DNA from: Rhizobium sp. BT03
GTDB lineage: Bacteria > Pseudomonadota > Alphaproteobacteria > Rhizobiales > Rhizobiaceae
Assembly (NCBI RefSeq): GCF_030053155.1
Contig: NZ_CP125640.1
Coordinates: forward strand, 2,679,501 to 2,743,500
Length of the DNA stretch: 64,000 nt
Direction: 5' to 3'
Below, piece by piece: positions 1 to 10,326 of this stretch (position 1 is its first letter; every line of letters begins with the position of its first letter). A model generated the notes under the pieces. It searched no databases. It worked only from the letters and a program-made list of their open reading frames with translations, and was not told the origin of the DNA. Position numbers and translations under genes: made by a program.

Positions 1-567
1 GGCGATAATCTCGAGCACCCGTTCCTTGGTCTCCGCGATACTGCGGCTGCTGTCGATCAGATAATCCGCCCGTCGCCGTTTTTCCGCGTCCGGCGTCTGG
101 CGTGAGAGAATCATCTCGAATTTTTCCTCGGTCATGCCCTCGCGCGCAAGCACCCTCTCGCGCTGAATCTGTGGACCGGCGCTGACGACGACGACGACAT
201 CCACTCTTTCCCAGGCGCCGGTTTCGAAGAGCAGCGGAATATCAAGGACGACCATCTCGGCGCCGGCGGCGCGCTGCCGCTTCAGAAATTGCGTCTCGCG
301 TTTGCGCACCAGGGGATGGACGATCGCTTCCAGGCGTTTGAAGCCGTCGGGATCGAGCGCCAGCTGACGGCCGAGTTCGTGCCGGTCGACGGCTCCATCC
401 TTCATCGTGCCGGGAAAGGCGGCATCCACCAGGGGTGCTGCCTCGCCGGCATAGAGATCGTGGACCACGGCGTCCGAATCGTTCAGCGGGATTCCGGCCT
501 CGGCGAAGAGTTTGCCCGCCGTCGATTTTCCCATACCGATGGAGCCGGTGAGACCGATCTTCAGCAT
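1..567 (-). CDS. coaE: Dephospho-CoA kinase (3' end outside window)
   Basis: Catalyses the last step of coenzyme A synthesis, phosphorylating the 3'-hydroxyl of dephospho-CoA with ATP in the cytosol. The visible 189 codons open with a P-loop (GSIGMGKST, about residues 8-16), followed by the DSDAVVHDLY segment and a VVLDIPLLFETG motif typical of CoaE; the family is about 195-210 residues, so only the last few codons are missing to the left. The ATG overlaps the aroE stop by one base (TGATG), implying translational coupling. It is the most distal visible gene of the leftward ppsR-maf-aroE-coaE group next to the predicted origin. Identification is from motifs and from conserved gene order. Confidence 0.93.
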   Translation of the reverse strand, partial: MLKIGLTGSIGMGKSTAGKLFAEAGIPLNDSDAVVHDLYAGEAAPLVDAAFPGTMKDGAVDRHELGRQLALDPDGFKRLEAIVHPLVRKRETQFLKRQRAAGAEMVVLDIPLLFETGAWERVDVVVVVSAGPQIQRERVLAREGMTEEKFEMILSRQTPDAEKRRRADYLIDSSRSIAETKERVLEIIA

Positions 568-1424
568 CAATGGGCTTCCATATCCGCGATGATCAACGCG
601 CGCAGCGCGGCGTCGACGACGGGACGCTGGCCGAACCATTTTTCAAAACCCGGCACGGCCTGATGCAGCAGCATGCCAAGACCATCGACGGTGGAAAATC
701 CCTGCTCCTGCGCCTGGGCCAGGATCGGTGTCTTCAAGGGGATATAGACGATATCGGTGACGACGGCGTCGGCTGCAAGCGGCGTGAAATCGAGCTGGGG
801 TGCGGCCTCACCATCCATGCCGAGCGACGTGGTGTTGATGAAGAGGCCGGCGCCTTTCATGACTTCAGCGAGCGCGTCCGTCGGATGGGCGGAAACTTTC
901 GGGCCGAAGCGATCGGCCAGTTCACGCGCCCGTTCGACGGTGCGGTTGACGACGTGGATCTCCCTGAAACCGCGATCGCGGACCGCCTGAATGATCGCCC
1001 GGCTGGCGCCGCCGGCGCCAAAGACGACCGCCGTGTCATGCCGGTCCCAGCCCGGGCGGCGTTCGTCGAGATTGGCGGTGAAGCCGCGGCCGTCGGTATT
1101 CGTCGCATGCAGCAGACCGTCTTCCAGCCAAAGCGTGTTTGACGCACCGAGCTCGCGGGATAATTCGTCCGGCTTGTCGGCGAGACGGAAAGCCAGCTCC
1201 TTGTGGGGGATGGTGACATTGCCGCCGGCAAAGCCGGAACTGCCATCCTTCAGCGACGCTATGAAATCGGCAAAGGCCTCGGGCGCCACTTCATAGGCGC
1301 GATAGCTGCCCGGCAGACCAAGCGTTTTCAGCCAGTATCCATGGATCAACGGCGAGCGCGAATGCTTGATCGGAAAGCCCGTGACAAACGCCTGCGGGCC
1401 CAATGTTTCACGTGAATCATCCAT
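567..1424 (-). CDS. aroE: Shikimate dehydrogenase
   Basis: NADP-dependent reduction of 3-dehydroshikimate to shikimate in aromatic amino acid synthesis. The 285-residue protein has the N-terminal substrate-binding motif [12 protein letters not shown] (residues 20-31), the catalytic lysine in NVTIPHK (K75), and a Rossmann GAGGASRAI dinucleotide loop near residue 140. It overlaps maf by 8 bp at its start and coaE by one base at its end. Codons 2-8 (DDSRETL) are written through a parS-like palindrome, so the N-terminal sequence is constrained by DNA function as well as protein function. Length and motifs match ordinary AroE, not a YdiB-type or bifunctional AroDE protein. Confidence 0.95.
   Translation of the reverse strand: MDDSRETLGPQAFVTGFPIKHSRSPLIHGYWLKTLGLPGSYRAYEVAPEAFADFIASLKDGSSGFAGGNVTIPHKELAFRLADKPDELSRELGASNTLWLEDGLLHATNTDGRGFTANLDERRPGWDRHDTAVVFGAGGASRAIIQAVRDRGFREIHVVNRTVERARELADRFGPKVSAHPTDALAEVMKGAGLFINTTSLGMDGEAAPQLDFTPLAADAVVTDIVYIPLKTPILAQAQEQGFSTVDGLGMLLHQAVPGFEKWFGQRPVVDAALRALIIADMEAH
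1404..1419. promoter_or_regulatory. parS: parS-like ParB-binding site inside aroE
   Basis: The plus strand reads TGTTTCACGTGAATCA, one base from the perfect parS palindrome TGTTTCACGTGAAACA. It lies within the first codons of aroE, about 1.5 kb to the left of the predicted oriC, and its minus-strand sequence is identical to the plus-strand sequence of the site at the mnmE stop codon. ParB binding is inferred from sequence and from the presence of parAB in the window. Confidence 0.8.
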
Positions 1425-2016
1425 CGATTGCTCCGAGTTCGCGCAATTTTTTTAAGAGAGGCAGCATCGGCAGGCCGAGAATGGTGAAATAGTCACCCTC
1501 GATTTTCTCGAAGAGCTGAACGCCTTCCCCCTCCAACTGATAGGCGCCGACGCTGGAAAGCGCTTTCTCGCCAACCCGCGCCAGATGCCTGGCGATGAAT
1601 TCCGCCGTCAAGGGCCGCATGGTCAGCTCGGCATGGGCGAGATGTTCCCACACCACGGCACCGTTGCTGACGATTGCCACAGCACTGTTCAGCCGGTGGG
1701 TCACGCCGGAAAGCGCCTGAAGATGGTTGGCCGCATCTTCCATATCGCGCGGTTTGTGGAAGACACGATCGCCGAGCGACATCGTCTGATCCGAACCGAT
1801 GACCAGGCCGTCCGGAAAACGGCTGCCGACATCCTCGGCCTTCGCCTTGGCCAGGACGAGGGCCACCGCATCCGGCGTTGCGCCGGCTTTCTCAAGCGGC
1901 GCTTCGACCGCCCGTTCGTCGATCCTTGCGGCATGCGCCTCGAAGGATAGACCGGCATTTTCCATCAGCATCCGCCGAAAGGGGCTCGACGATGCGAGGA
2001 TGAGTTTCTGCGTCAT
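1417..2016 (-). CDS. maf: Maf family nucleotide pyrophosphatase
   Basis: A 199-residue Maf/Ham1-fold protein. The N-terminus [20 protein letters not shown] is the family signature (residues about 4-23), followed by the conserved [17 protein letters not shown] segment and the [27 protein letters not shown] region (split here only as description) near the C-terminus. Maf proteins hydrolyse non-canonical or modified NTPs to NMPs and were first linked to septum inhibition. The start ATG has GAGGAA eight bases upstream. It sits between ppsR (33-bp gap) and aroE (8-bp overlap). Exact substrate class (YhdE-like dTTP/UTP or YceF-like m7GTP) cannot be assigned with certainty from sequence reading alone. 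Confidence 0.92.
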   Translation of the reverse strand: MTQKLILASSSPFRRMLMENAGLSFEAHAARIDERAVEAPLEKAGATPDAVALVLAKAKAEDVGSRFPDGLVIGSDQTMSLGDRVFHKPRDMEDAANHLQALSGVTHRLNSAVAIVSNGAVVWEHLAHAELTMRPLTAEFIARHLARVGEKALSSVGAYQLEGEGVQLFEKIEGDYFTILGLPMLPLLKKLRELGAIDG

Positions 2017-2049
2017 GGGTTCCTCGATGGAGCGACTGCCGGTCAGCGC

Positions 2050-2871
2050 TTAACGCAGCTTCGGGCGCAGGGCAACGATTGCCGCGGCGGTTTCTTCGAT
2101 CGAGCGGCGAGTGACGTCGATCAGCGGCCAGTTATGGCGAGCGCAGAGCGAACGGGCATATTTCAGCTCCTCGGAAATCGCAGCGCGATCGGTATAATGT
2201 TCACGATCGAAGCCATGCGTGGCGCCGAGGATGCGATTTTCCCGCACCTGTGAGATACGGTCGGTGGTGGCGATCAGGCAGACGATCAGCGGCTTGGTCG
2301 TGACGAACAGGCTTTCCGGCAACGGTACGCCATAGACGATCGGAATGTTTGCCGTCTTGATGCCGCGGTTGGCGAGGTAGATGCTGGTCGGTGTTTTCGA
2401 CGTACGGCTGATGCCGATGATGACGACATCGGCGTCATTGTAATCGTCCGGCATCTGGCCGTCGTCATGATCCATGGTGAAATTCAGCGCTTCGATGCGC
2501 GCGAAGTAACCGGCATTCATCACGTGCTGGGCGCCGACGCGACGGCGCGACGGCGCGCCGAGATAGATCTGAAACGCATTCATCACCGGCTCCAGCACGT
2601 TCACCGAGGCGACCCCCATCTCGATGCAGCGCTCGTCGATCAGGCTCGCAAGCTCCCGGTCGACGATCGTATAGAGCACGATGCCGGGGGCATCGTCGAT
2701 CGCCTGCAGAACCGGCAGCAGCTGCTTGCGGTTGCGGATCAGCGGATAGACATGTTCGATCGGCTGAGCGGATCTGAACTGTGCCGATGCGGCGCGGCCG
2801 GCGGAGATCAGAGTCTCTCCCGTTGAGTCAGAAATCAGATGCAGATGAAAGAAGTTCGTTCTGTTCTCCAC
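2050..2871 (-). CDS. ppsR: PPDK/PEP synthase regulatory protein (DUF299)
   Basis: Bifunctional ADP-dependent kinase and Pi-dependent pyrophosphorylase that inactivates and reactivates pyruvate phosphate dikinase or PEP synthetase by threonine phosphorylation. The 273-residue protein begins with [13 protein letters not shown], the conserved N-terminus of the family, and has a P-loop-like [16 protein letters not shown] motif around residues 153-168. GTG start with GGAAA upstream. It is the first leftward gene from the origin region; the equivalent gene flanks oriC opposite hemE in Sinorhizobium (established for that species, applied here by synteny). Whether the target is PPDK or PpsA cannot be seen in this window. 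Confidence 0.92.
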   Translation of the reverse strand: MENRTNFFHLHLISDSTGETLISAGRAASAQFRSAQPIEHVYPLIRNRKQLLPVLQAIDDAPGIVLYTIVDRELASLIDERCIEMGVASVNVLEPVMNAFQIYLGAPSRRRVGAQHVMNAGYFARIEALNFTMDHDDGQMPDDYNDADVVIIGISRTSKTPTSIYLANRGIKTANIPIVYGVPLPESLFVTTKPLIVCLIATTDRISQVRENRILGATHGFDREHYTDRAAISEELKYARSLCARHNWPLIDVTRRSIEETAAAIVALRPKLR

Positions 2872-2956
2872 GCTATTTTCCGCTGCCTGTTGAAAACACT
2901 GGATGAAAGAGAGCTAAGGCGGCGAGGCAGCTCCCGGCAAGGGAAAACATGCCTCT

Positions 2957-2965
2957 TTATCCACA
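2957..2965 (+). promoter_or_regulatory. DnaA box
   Basis: Exact TTATCCACA in the ppsR-hemE intergenic region, one of two perfect copies there. Confidence 0.8.
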
Positions 2966-2998
2966 TTTCGAATTTTGCAGATCGGTTTCGGCAGGCCC

Positions 2999-3007
2999 TG
3001 TGGATGA
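2999..3007 (-). promoter_or_regulatory. Near-consensus DnaA box
   Basis: TGTGGATGA on the plus strand is the reverse complement of TCATCCACA, one mismatch from TTATCCACA. It lies midway between the two perfect boxes and in the opposite orientation. Confidence 0.6.
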
Positions 3008-3045
3008 TGGGGAACAGATTGATTTGTTGAGGCGAGGTCCACAGC

Positions 3046-3054
3046 TTATCCACA
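3046..3054 (+). promoter_or_regulatory. DnaA box
   Basis: Exact TTATCCACA, second perfect copy in the predicted oriC, followed by an A-rich tract. Confidence 0.8.
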
Positions 3055-3271
3055 GCCAAGAGAAAAATCATCCGTCCGGAAGGATTTGGAATCATTTTCA
3101 GATTCGGCTTCTCCCCGAACTTTCTTGAGAATGGCGAAATCCTTCCGATATTTTTTGCAGGCACGCGACAAATGGCGTCGGCGGTGGATGGATTTTAATC
3201 CTTGATAGACACCGACTCTAAGAAATAGAAACCTTTTAAAATATCTTTGATTTTTTATAGGGAAGAAGCGC

Positions 3272-4303
3272 TTGAGCGACACGCGCCGAAAGATCATGAG
3301 GGTTCTCGATGGCGAAGGCCTCTCCCCTCCGCCCCTGTGGCTGATGAGACAGGCTGGACGTTATCTCCCGGAATATCGGGAGACCCGGGCAAAGGCCGGG
3401 AGTTTCCTCGATCTCTGTTACTCGCCCGAACACGCCGTCGAAGTGACATTGCAGCCGATCCGCCGTTATGGCTTTGACGCGGCCATCCTGTTTTCGGATA
3501 TCCTGGTCATTCCCGACGCGATGAAAAGGAATGTCCGCTTTACCGAGGGCCATGGACCGGAGATGGATCCGATCGATGAAGCCGGTATCGGGCGATTGAA
3601 CGGGGAAGAGGTTGTCGATTATCTCCAACCGGTTCTGGAGACGGTGCGGCGTTTGCGTGAGGAGCTGCCCGATGAAACGACGCTGCTCGGTTTCTGCGGC
3701 GCGCCCTGGACGGTTGCGACCTATATGATCGCCGGTCACGGTACGCCGGATCAGGCCCCTGCCCGTCTCTTCGCCTATCGCCATCCCCGCGCCTTCGAAC
3801 ATCTGCTGATGCTGCTTGCCGACGTCTCGGCCGATTATCTCGTCGCGCAGATCGATGCCGGCGCCGACGCGGTGCAGATTTTCGATTCCTGGGCCGGCGT
3901 TCTCGGCGAGAGGGAGTTCGAGGCGTTCGCGATCAGGCCGGTTGCGCGAATGATCGCTTCGGTCAAATCGCAGCGGCCGCATGCGCGGATCATCGCCTTT
4001 GCCAAGGGCGCCGGCTACCAGCTGAAAACCTATCGTCAGAAGACGGGCGCTGACGCGATCGGCCTCGATTGGTCGGTGCCTTTGGCCTTTGCCGCCGAAC
4101 TGCAGAAGGATGGACCGGTTCAGGGCAATCTCGATCCGATGCGCGTCGTTGCCGGCGGCCGGGCGCTGGAAGAGGGTATCGACGATATTCTGCAACATCT
4201 CGGCCATGGACCGCTGATCTTCAATCTCGGCCACGGCATCACGCCACAGGCCGATCCCGAGCATGTGCGCCTGCTGGTCGATCGCGTGCGGGGGTCGAGG
4301 TGA
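3272..4303 (+). CDS. hemE: Uroporphyrinogen decarboxylase
   Basis: Decarboxylates uroporphyrinogen III to coproporphyrinogen III in haem synthesis. The 343-residue protein shows the UROD signature [15 protein letters not shown] (residues 22-36, with the substrate-binding arginines) and [13 protein letters not shown] further on. I chose the TTG at 3272, preceded by GGGAAG at good spacing, because it gives [12 protein letters not shown], the usual rhizobial N-terminus. It is the first rightward gene from the origin and overlaps hemJ by four bases (GTGA). Its promoter must lie inside the predicted oriC, so initiation of replication and hemE transcription may affect one another. Confidence 0.96.
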   Translation: MSDTRRKIMRVLDGEGLSPPPLWLMRQAGRYLPEYRETRAKAGSFLDLCYSPEHAVEVTLQPIRRYGFDAAILFSDILVIPDAMKRNVRFTEGHGPEMDPIDEAGIGRLNGEEVVDYLQPVLETVRRLREELPDETTLLGFCGAPWTVATYMIAGHGTPDQAPARLFAYRHPRAFEHLLMLLADVSADYLVAQIDAGADAVQIFDSWAGVLGEREFEAFAIRPVARMIASVKSQRPHARIIAFAKGAGYQLKTYRQKTGADAIGLDWSVPLAFAAELQKDGPVQGNLDPMRVVAGGRALEEGIDDILQHLGHGPLIFNLGHGITPQADPEHVRLLVDRVRGSR

Positions 4304-4842
4304 CGGTGGAAAAGCAGACCGATCGCCGGCCCGGCGCCTATGCCCGCCAGCGCGCCCATTTTGCGCTGGCTTTCTTCGCCCTGATGGCGGTCGGGCTTTT
4401 CGCCTGGAACCCGGACAATCTCTATCTCTGGATCAAGGCGCTCCACATCATCGCGGTGATTTCCTGGATGGCCGGGTTGTTTTATATGCCGCGGCTGTTC
4501 ATCTACCACACCGATGCCGAACCGGGTTCGGTGCAATCGGAAACCTTCAAGGTGATGGAGCGCCGGCTGCTGCGGATCATCATGACGCCGGCGATGATGC
4601 TGACATGGATCTTCGGCCTCTATCTCGCCTGGTCGGTCTACGGATTCCACGGCGGTTGGCTGCATGCCAAGATCGGCCTCGTGGTGCTGCTGACCGGTGT
4701 TCATATGTTCTTCAGCCGCGCCGTCCGCGCCTTCGAACGGGATGAAAATCGCCGCTCCGCGCGCTATTGGCGGTTCATGAACGAGGCGCCGACCTTGCTG
4801 ATGATCCTGATCGTGATTCTCGTCGTGGTGAAGCCGTTTTGA
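4300..4842 (+). CDS. hemJ: Protoporphyrinogen IX oxidase HemJ
   Basis: Membrane oxidase converting protoporphyrinogen IX to protoporphyrin IX, the route used by bacteria lacking HemG and HemY (UPF0093/CopD-like family). The 180-residue product has four predicted membrane helices and the conserved segments [19 protein letters not shown] and WLHAKIGLV, holding the family's key histidine and lysine. The GTG at 4300 overlaps the hemE stop (GTGA); a second GTG at 4306 is an alternative. Pairing with hemE in one transcript puts two late haem steps together. The reading frame extends upstream inside hemE, but that part is not part of the protein. Confidence 0.92.
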   Translation: MTVEKQTDRRPGAYARQRAHFALAFFALMAVGLFAWNPDNLYLWIKALHIIAVISWMAGLFYMPRLFIYHTDAEPGSVQSETFKVMERRLLRIIMTPAMMLTWIFGLYLAWSVYGFHGGWLHAKIGLVVLLTGVHMFFSRAVRAFERDENRRSARYWRFMNEAPTLLMILIVILVVVKPF

Positions 4843-4941
4843 GGCCAAATTCGCCTTCAGGTTAAATTTGCTTCATTTTAAGCAGCCCTCTTGCGGCGGC
4901 GATTGCGAGTCGCTATTTTCCGCGCACCTCATCTACGTGGC

Positions 4942-5022
4942 ATGTGTGTAGAGTTCAGTCGTCTGCGAGCCCTTTCGCGGTACCGAATACGACCCAACAT
5001 CGCCTTTCCCCTGCAAAATTGA
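4942..5022 (+). CDS. Possible 26-codon leader ORF upstream of rho
   Basis: ATG to TGA frame in the roughly 200-bp rho leader, encoding a 26-residue peptide beginning [17 protein letters not shown], ending 19 bases before the rho ATG. No convincing ribosome-binding site precedes it (only a GTGG), and I do not recognise the peptide. rho genes in other bacteria carry short leader ORFs and are autoregulated by attenuation, which is the reason for listing it. It may be chance. Confidence 0.25.
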   Translation: MCVEFSRLRALSRYRIRPNIAFPLQN

Positions 5023-5041
5023 AAAGAGTATTGGTCACTTC

Positions 5042-6307
<1,266 letters not shown>

Positions 6308-6331
6308 TCCTTAGCCGGATTCATCCTATGG

Positions 6332-6368
6332 AAGCTGGGGACATCCGAACGATGTCGCCAGCTTTTCT
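6332..6368 (+). terminator. Intrinsic terminator after rho
   Basis: Arms AAGCTGGGGACATC (6332-6345) and GATGTCGCCAGCTT (6351-6364) pair with a single mismatch around a five-base loop, followed by a T-rich tail. It separates rho from mnmE. Confidence 0.8.
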
Positions 6369-6409
6369 ATTTGGCAGGATCGATTCGGGTTCGAACCGGA
6401 ACAGGTGAT

Positions 6410-7729
6410 ATGGCCATGTTGCATGATACGATCTATGCGCTATCGAGCGGTGCCACACCCTCCGGGGTGTCGGTCGTTCGAATCAGCGGCCCGTTGACCA
6501 AGCAGATCTTGGCCAGCCTCGTCGGATCGGTTCCGACAGCCCGGTATGCATCGCGCCGAACGATTCGGAATCGTAACAACCAGCCGATCGATGGCGGCCT
6601 CGTGTTGTTTTTTCCGGCACCACACTCGTTTACCGGCGAAGACGTGGCCGAACTGCAGCTGCACGGCAGCAAAGCCGTGCTGGCAGCGCTGTTTCAAACG
6701 CTTGGCGAGGTTCCGGGCGTTCGAATGGCGGTCGAAGGTGAGTTCTCCCGGCGGGCTTTCGAAAACGGCAAGCTCGATCTGGTCGAAGTCGAAGGCCTGG
6801 CCGACCTCATCGGCGCCGAGACCGAGATGCAGCGGCGGCTAGCGGTGGAACAGAGCGCCGGCGGGCTTTCCGTCATTTACGATTCGTGGGCGGAACGATT
6901 GACACGCGCACGGGCGCTGATCGAGGCGGAACTTGATTTTCCCGACGAGGACGACGTTCCCGGCTCGGTGTCCGAAATGGTCTGGGCCGATATGGAAAGG
7001 CTGCGCCATGATATCGAGCAGCATCTCGCGGCAGCTTCGGCGGGAGAGATTATCAGGGACGGCTTCAAGGTGGTCATCGCCGGCGCGCCGAATGCAGGGA
7101 AATCCAGCCTGTTGAACGCTCTGGCCCAGCGCGACGTGGCCATCGTCACGGAGATCGCCGGAACCACCCGCGATATCCTGCAGGTCGATCTCGATATTGA
7201 TGGCTACCTGATAAAGCTTTATGACACGGCTGGCCTTCGCGAGGCGGATGACCGTGTTGAAATGGAGGGCGTGCGGCGGGCCCGCGTGGCGCTCGGCGAT
7301 GCCGACCTCGTGCTGCTGCTGCTCGACATGACGGATCCCCTGCTCCCCGACGACTTGGACCAGGCTTTGCCGCATGTTACTGTCGGGACGAAAAAGGATC
7401 TCGTGGAGACCGTCTCGGGTCCTTACGATCTGCAGATTTCGGCGGCAACCGGTGACGGCTTGCCGGAATTGCGGCAGTTGATCGGCAAGAGCGTCGCCGC
7501 GCGGTTTACCGGCCTGTCCATGGCGGTCCCCAGTCGGCAACGGCATAAGGATTCGCTAGCGAAATGTCTGGCGGCGCTTGAAATGGCGATTTCGGCGACA
7601 GACATCAATCTCGAGCTGCGGACGGAACAGCTGCGCATTGCTGCGGACTATTTAGGGAGAATTACGGGCAGAGTGGATGTCGAACAGCTGCTCGGGGTGA
7701 TCTTCTCGGAGTTTTGTATCGGCAAGTGA
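6410..7729 (+). CDS. mnmE: tRNA modification GTPase MnmE
   Basis: With MnmG it installs the carboxymethylaminomethyl group on wobble uridine 34 of tRNAs. The 439-residue protein has the N-terminal tetrahydrofolate-binding domain ([22 protein letters not shown]), the inserted G domain with G1 [10 protein letters not shown]2/G3 AGTTRDI and DTAGL, a TKKD G4 motif, and ends with the invariant CIGK. I chose ATG 6410 because GGTGA precedes it and a longer frame from a TTG at 6371 would add residues without family support; ATG 6416 is a close alternative. Its TGA is part of a parS-like palindrome. mnmG follows 61 bp downstream. Confidence 0.96.
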   Translation: MAMLHDTIYALSSGATPSGVSVVRISGPLTKQILASLVGSVPTARYASRRTIRNRNNQPIDGGLVLFFPAPHSFTGEDVAELQLHGSKAVLAALFQTLGEVPGVRMAVEGEFSRRAFENGKLDLVEVEGLADLIGAETEMQRRLAVEQSAGGLSVIYDSWAERLTRARALIEAELDFPDEDDVPGSVSEMVWADMERLRHDIEQHLAAASAGEIIRDGFKVVIAGAPNAGKSSLLNALAQRDVAIVTEIAGTTRDILQVDLDIDGYLIKLYDTAGLREADDRVEMEGVRRARVALGDADLVLLLLDMTDPLLPDDLDQALPHVTVGTKKDLVETVSGPYDLQISAATGDGLPELRQLIGKSVAARFTGLSMAVPSRQRHKDSLAKCLAALEMAISATDINLELRTEQLRIAADYLGRITGRVDVEQLLGVIFSEFCIGK

Positions 7730-7742
7730 TTCACGTGAAACA
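7727..7742. promoter_or_regulatory. parS: parS-like site at the mnmE stop codon
   Basis: TGATTCACGTGAAACA differs from TGTTTCACGTGAAACA at one base. The first three bases are the mnmE stop codon TGA, which accounts for that mismatch. It lies about 4.6 kb from the predicted oriC and 2.6 kb from parA. Confidence 0.8.
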
Positions 7743-7790
7743 CCAGACTGCTGGGTCTCATGTGAAGGACAGCCGGATTTGGAGTCTCGG

Positions 7791-9668
7791 ATGACCGATA
7801 ATGTCTATGATGTCATTGTGATAGGGGGCGGCCATGCGGGCTCGGAAGCCGCCAGCGCGGCCGCGCGCCTTGGCGCCAAAACCGGATTGGTGACCCATAG
7901 ACGCGACACGATCGGCGTCATGTCCTGCAATCCGGCGATCGGCGGGCTGGGTAAAGGTCATCTGGTCCGCGAGATCGACGCGATGGACGGGCTCATGGGT
8001 CGCGTCGCCGATGTCGCCGGCATCCAGTTCAGGATGCTGAACAAGAAAAAAGGCGCGGCCGTGCGCGGTCCGCGGACCCAGGCCGATCGAAAACTCTATC
8101 GTCTGGCGATGCTGGCGGCGATCGAGACGACAGCGAGTTTGGATATCATCGAAGGCGATGCGTTTGATCTGCAGGTCGTCGATGGGCGCGTGGCTGGCGT
8201 GACCATGAAAGATGGCCGATTGCTGACGGCGCCGGCTGTCGTTCTGACGACCGGCACTTTTCTTCGCGGTCTTATTCATATCGGTTCGGAAAAGACGCCG
8301 GCTGGCCGTGTCGGTGAAGCGCCGTCGATCGGGCTGTCGGCCACTCTGGCCAGGCTTGGCTTGCGGTTGGGACGGTTGAAGACCGGAACCCCGGCGCGGC
8401 TGGACGGAAAGACCATCGACTGGCAGGCCGTCGGCCGGCAGGGCGCCGACGAGGAGCTTATCCCCTTCTCGCTGATGACCGATGCGATAACCACGCCGCA
8501 GATCGAATGCGGAGTCACCCGGACGACCGAGGCGACGCATCGTATCATTGTCGATAACATCATGCGGTCGGCAATGTATTCCGGTCAGATCGAAGGTGTC
8601 GGCCCGCGTTATTGTCCGTCTATCGAAGACAAACTGGTCAAGTTCGGAGAGCGGGATGGACATCAGGTCTTTCTTGAGCCCGAAGGTTTGGACGACGATA
8701 CCGTTTACCCGAACGGCATCTCGACATCGCTGCCGGCGGAGGTCCAGGCAGACTTCATCAAGACGATTCCCGGCCTTGAGACGGCGAGAATCATTCAGCC
8801 GGGTTATGCGATTGAATATGATCATGTCGATCCGCGGGAGCTGACGCCCTCGCTCGAGGTCAAACGGCTGAAAGGCTTGTTTCTCGCCGGCCAGATTAAT
8901 GGCACCACGGGTTACGAAGAGGCGGCCGCCCAGGGCTTGGCCGCCGGGCTGAATGCTGCGCTGCGAAGCAGTGATTCGGATCCGTTTCATTTCAGCCGCA
9001 CCAATTCCTATATCGGCGTAATGATCGACGACCTCACCTCGCGCGGCATTACGGAGCCGTATCGAATGTTTACCTCGCGGGCGGAGTATCGACTGACGCT
9101 GCGGGCCGACAATGCCGATATGCGCCTAACGCCGCTGGCGATGCGACTTGGATGCGTGAGCGGCGACCGAGAACAGCGATTCACACGCTATCAGTCAGAG
9201 ATCGAAGTGGGTCGGACGCTGTTGCAGTCACTGGCGGTGACGCCGAACGAGGCACGACGCGCCGGTTTGAATATCAATCTCGATGGTCAGCGTCGAACGG
9301 CCTACGATCTGCTCTCCTATCCCAATTATGATTTCGATGCGCTTCGGAAGGTTTGGCCCGAAGAGCTCGGCACCATCTCCGGAAAAGCGGCGGAAGCCTT
9401 GGAAATCGAAGCGGGCTATTCCGTCTATCTGGATCGGCAGGCCGCGGCGATTGTCGATCAGCAGCGCGACGAGGAACGGCATATACCCGCCGATTTCGAC
9501 TATGCCGCGCTGTCTGGGCTGTCGAATGAGCTGAAGGCCAAACTCGGGGCGGTCCGCCCTTTCAACATTGCCCAGGCTGCGATCGTTGAAGGGATGACCC
9601 CCGCCGCTATCGCCCTGCTGCTCGTGCACCTGCGTCGACGCCACTCGTCCGAGCGCTATAGCGCCTAG
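7791..9668 (+). CDS. mnmG: tRNA uridine-5-carboxymethylaminomethyl modification enzyme MnmG (GidA)
   Basis: FAD-dependent partner of MnmE in wobble-uridine modification. The 625-residue protein starts with the FAD-binding [14 protein letters not shown] motif, contains the conserved [20 protein letters not shown] segment (here [18 protein letters not shown]), and the signature [16 protein letters not shown] plus [13 protein letters not shown] in the C-terminal half. ATG 7791 (MTDNVYDV) is favoured; an upstream TTG at 7779 would add four residues. It lies between mnmE and rsmG in the usual mnmE-mnmG-rsmG-parA-parB order, a single rightward group. Confidence 0.97.
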   Translation: MTDNVYDVIVIGGGHAGSEAASAAARLGAKTGLVTHRRDTIGVMSCNPAIGGLGKGHLVREIDAMDGLMGRVADVAGIQFRMLNKKKGAAVRGPRTQADRKLYRLAMLAAIETTASLDIIEGDAFDLQVVDGRVAGVTMKDGRLLTAPAVVLTTGTFLRGLIHIGSEKTPAGRVGEAPSIGLSATLARLGLRLGRLKTGTPARLDGKTIDWQAVGRQGADEELIPFSLMTDAITTPQIECGVTRTTEATHRIIVDNIMRSAMYSGQIEGVGPRYCPSIEDKLVKFGERDGHQVFLEPEGLDDDTVYPNGISTSLPAEVQADFIKTIPGLETARIIQPGYAIEYDHVDPRELTPSLEVKRLKGLFLAGQINGTTGYEEAAAQGLAAGLNAALRSSDSDPFHFSRTNSYIGVMIDDLTSRGITEPYRMFTSRAEYRLTLRADNADMRLTPLAMRLGCVSGDREQRFTRYQSEIEVGRTLLQSLAVTPNEARRAGLNINLDGQRRTAYDLLSYPNYDFDALRKVWPEELGTISGKAAEALEIEAGYSVYLDRQAAAIVDQQRDEERHIPADFDYAALSGLSNELKAKLGAVRPFNIAQAAIVEGMTPAAIALLLVHLRRRHSSERYSA

Positions 9669-9689
9669 CCACAAGATTTGAGAGTTAGA

Positions 9690-10307
9690 ATGCAATTAAA
9701 CGGCTTGCGTGTTTCACGTGAAACACAGGAACGGCTGCAGCACTTCGCGGCCCTCTTTCAAAAATGGGCGAAGACCATCAACCTGGTGGCGCCGTCGACG
9801 CTCGACGATCTCTGGACCCGGCACATCGCCGACAGCAGTCAGGTATTTCAGATCCATCCCAAGCCGGTCACCTGGGTCGACCTCGGCAGCGGCGGTGGTT
9901 TCCCCGGAGTCATCACGGCGATCTTTCTGGCCGAGCTACAGGACGGATGGGTGCATCTGGTCGAGAGCAACCATAAAAAGGCAGCCTTTCTCAGGACAGC
10001 GCTGCGGGAAACAAATGCCCGCGGCAGCGTGCACAGCACGCGAATCGAGGATGCTCATGCGGAGATTGGCGAATGCCAGGCGATTTCGGCGCGGGCGCTC
10101 GCCGATCTCGACGGGCTTCTCGACTATTCCGCCGTCTGGATGCTGGGGACGAAAGATTGTCGCGGCTTTTTTCATAAAGGCCGGGATTACCTGAGGGAAA
10201 TCGACAAAGCACGTGGTCGGTGGGAATTCGATCTGTTAGAACATAGAAGCGTCGTCGAGCAGGAATCTGTTATTTTGGAAATATCGAATCTCCGGCGCTT
10301 GGTTTAA
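9690..10307 (+). CDS. rsmG: 16S rRNA (guanine-527-N7)-methyltransferase RsmG (GidB)
   Basis: SAM-dependent methyltransferase for G527 of 16S rRNA; loss gives low-level streptomycin resistance in other bacteria. The 205-residue protein has the N-terminal helix [25 protein letters not shown] and the SAM-binding [12 protein letters not shown] motif at about residues 73-84. ATG 9690 chosen; GAGAGTTAG precedes it. Codons for VSRET (about residues 8-12) form a perfect parS palindrome, so the N-terminus doubles as a ParB site. parA starts 19 bp downstream, and the arrangement rsmG-parA-parB is conserved in many bacteria. Confidence 0.95.
   Translation: MQLNGLRVSRETQERLQHFAALFQKWAKTINLVAPSTLDDLWTRHIADSSQVFQIHPKPVTWVDLGSGGGFPGVITAIFLAELQDGWVHLVESNHKKAAFLRTALRETNARGSVHSTRIEDAHAEIGECQAISARALADLDGLLDYSAVWMLGTKDCRGFFHKGRDYLREIDKARGRWEFDLLEHRSVVEQESVILEISNLRRLV
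9710..9725. promoter_or_regulatory. parS: Perfect parS site inside rsmG
   Basis: TGTTTCACGTGAAACA, a perfect 16-bp palindrome identical to the widely conserved parS consensus, within rsmG codons and about 600 bp upstream of parA. Confidence 0.93.
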
Positions 10308-10326
10308 CAGATCGGATATTGCGGCA

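Larger units (their letters stand above)
2872..3271. other. Predicted chromosomal replication origin (oriC)
   Basis: This 400-bp region between ppsR and hemE carries two perfect DnaA boxes TTATCCACA on the plus strand (2957-2965 and 3046-3054), one near-perfect box on the minus strand (TGTGGATGA, 2999-3007), three GANTC sites (3089, 3101, 3214), and an A+T-rich stretch at about 3220-3265 that could serve as an unwinding element. In Caulobacter and Sinorhizobium the chromosomal origin lies beside hemE. The genes diverge from this point, and parAB with several parS-like sites lies within 10 kb. No experiment can be read from sequence, but the signals agree. Confidence 0.85.
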
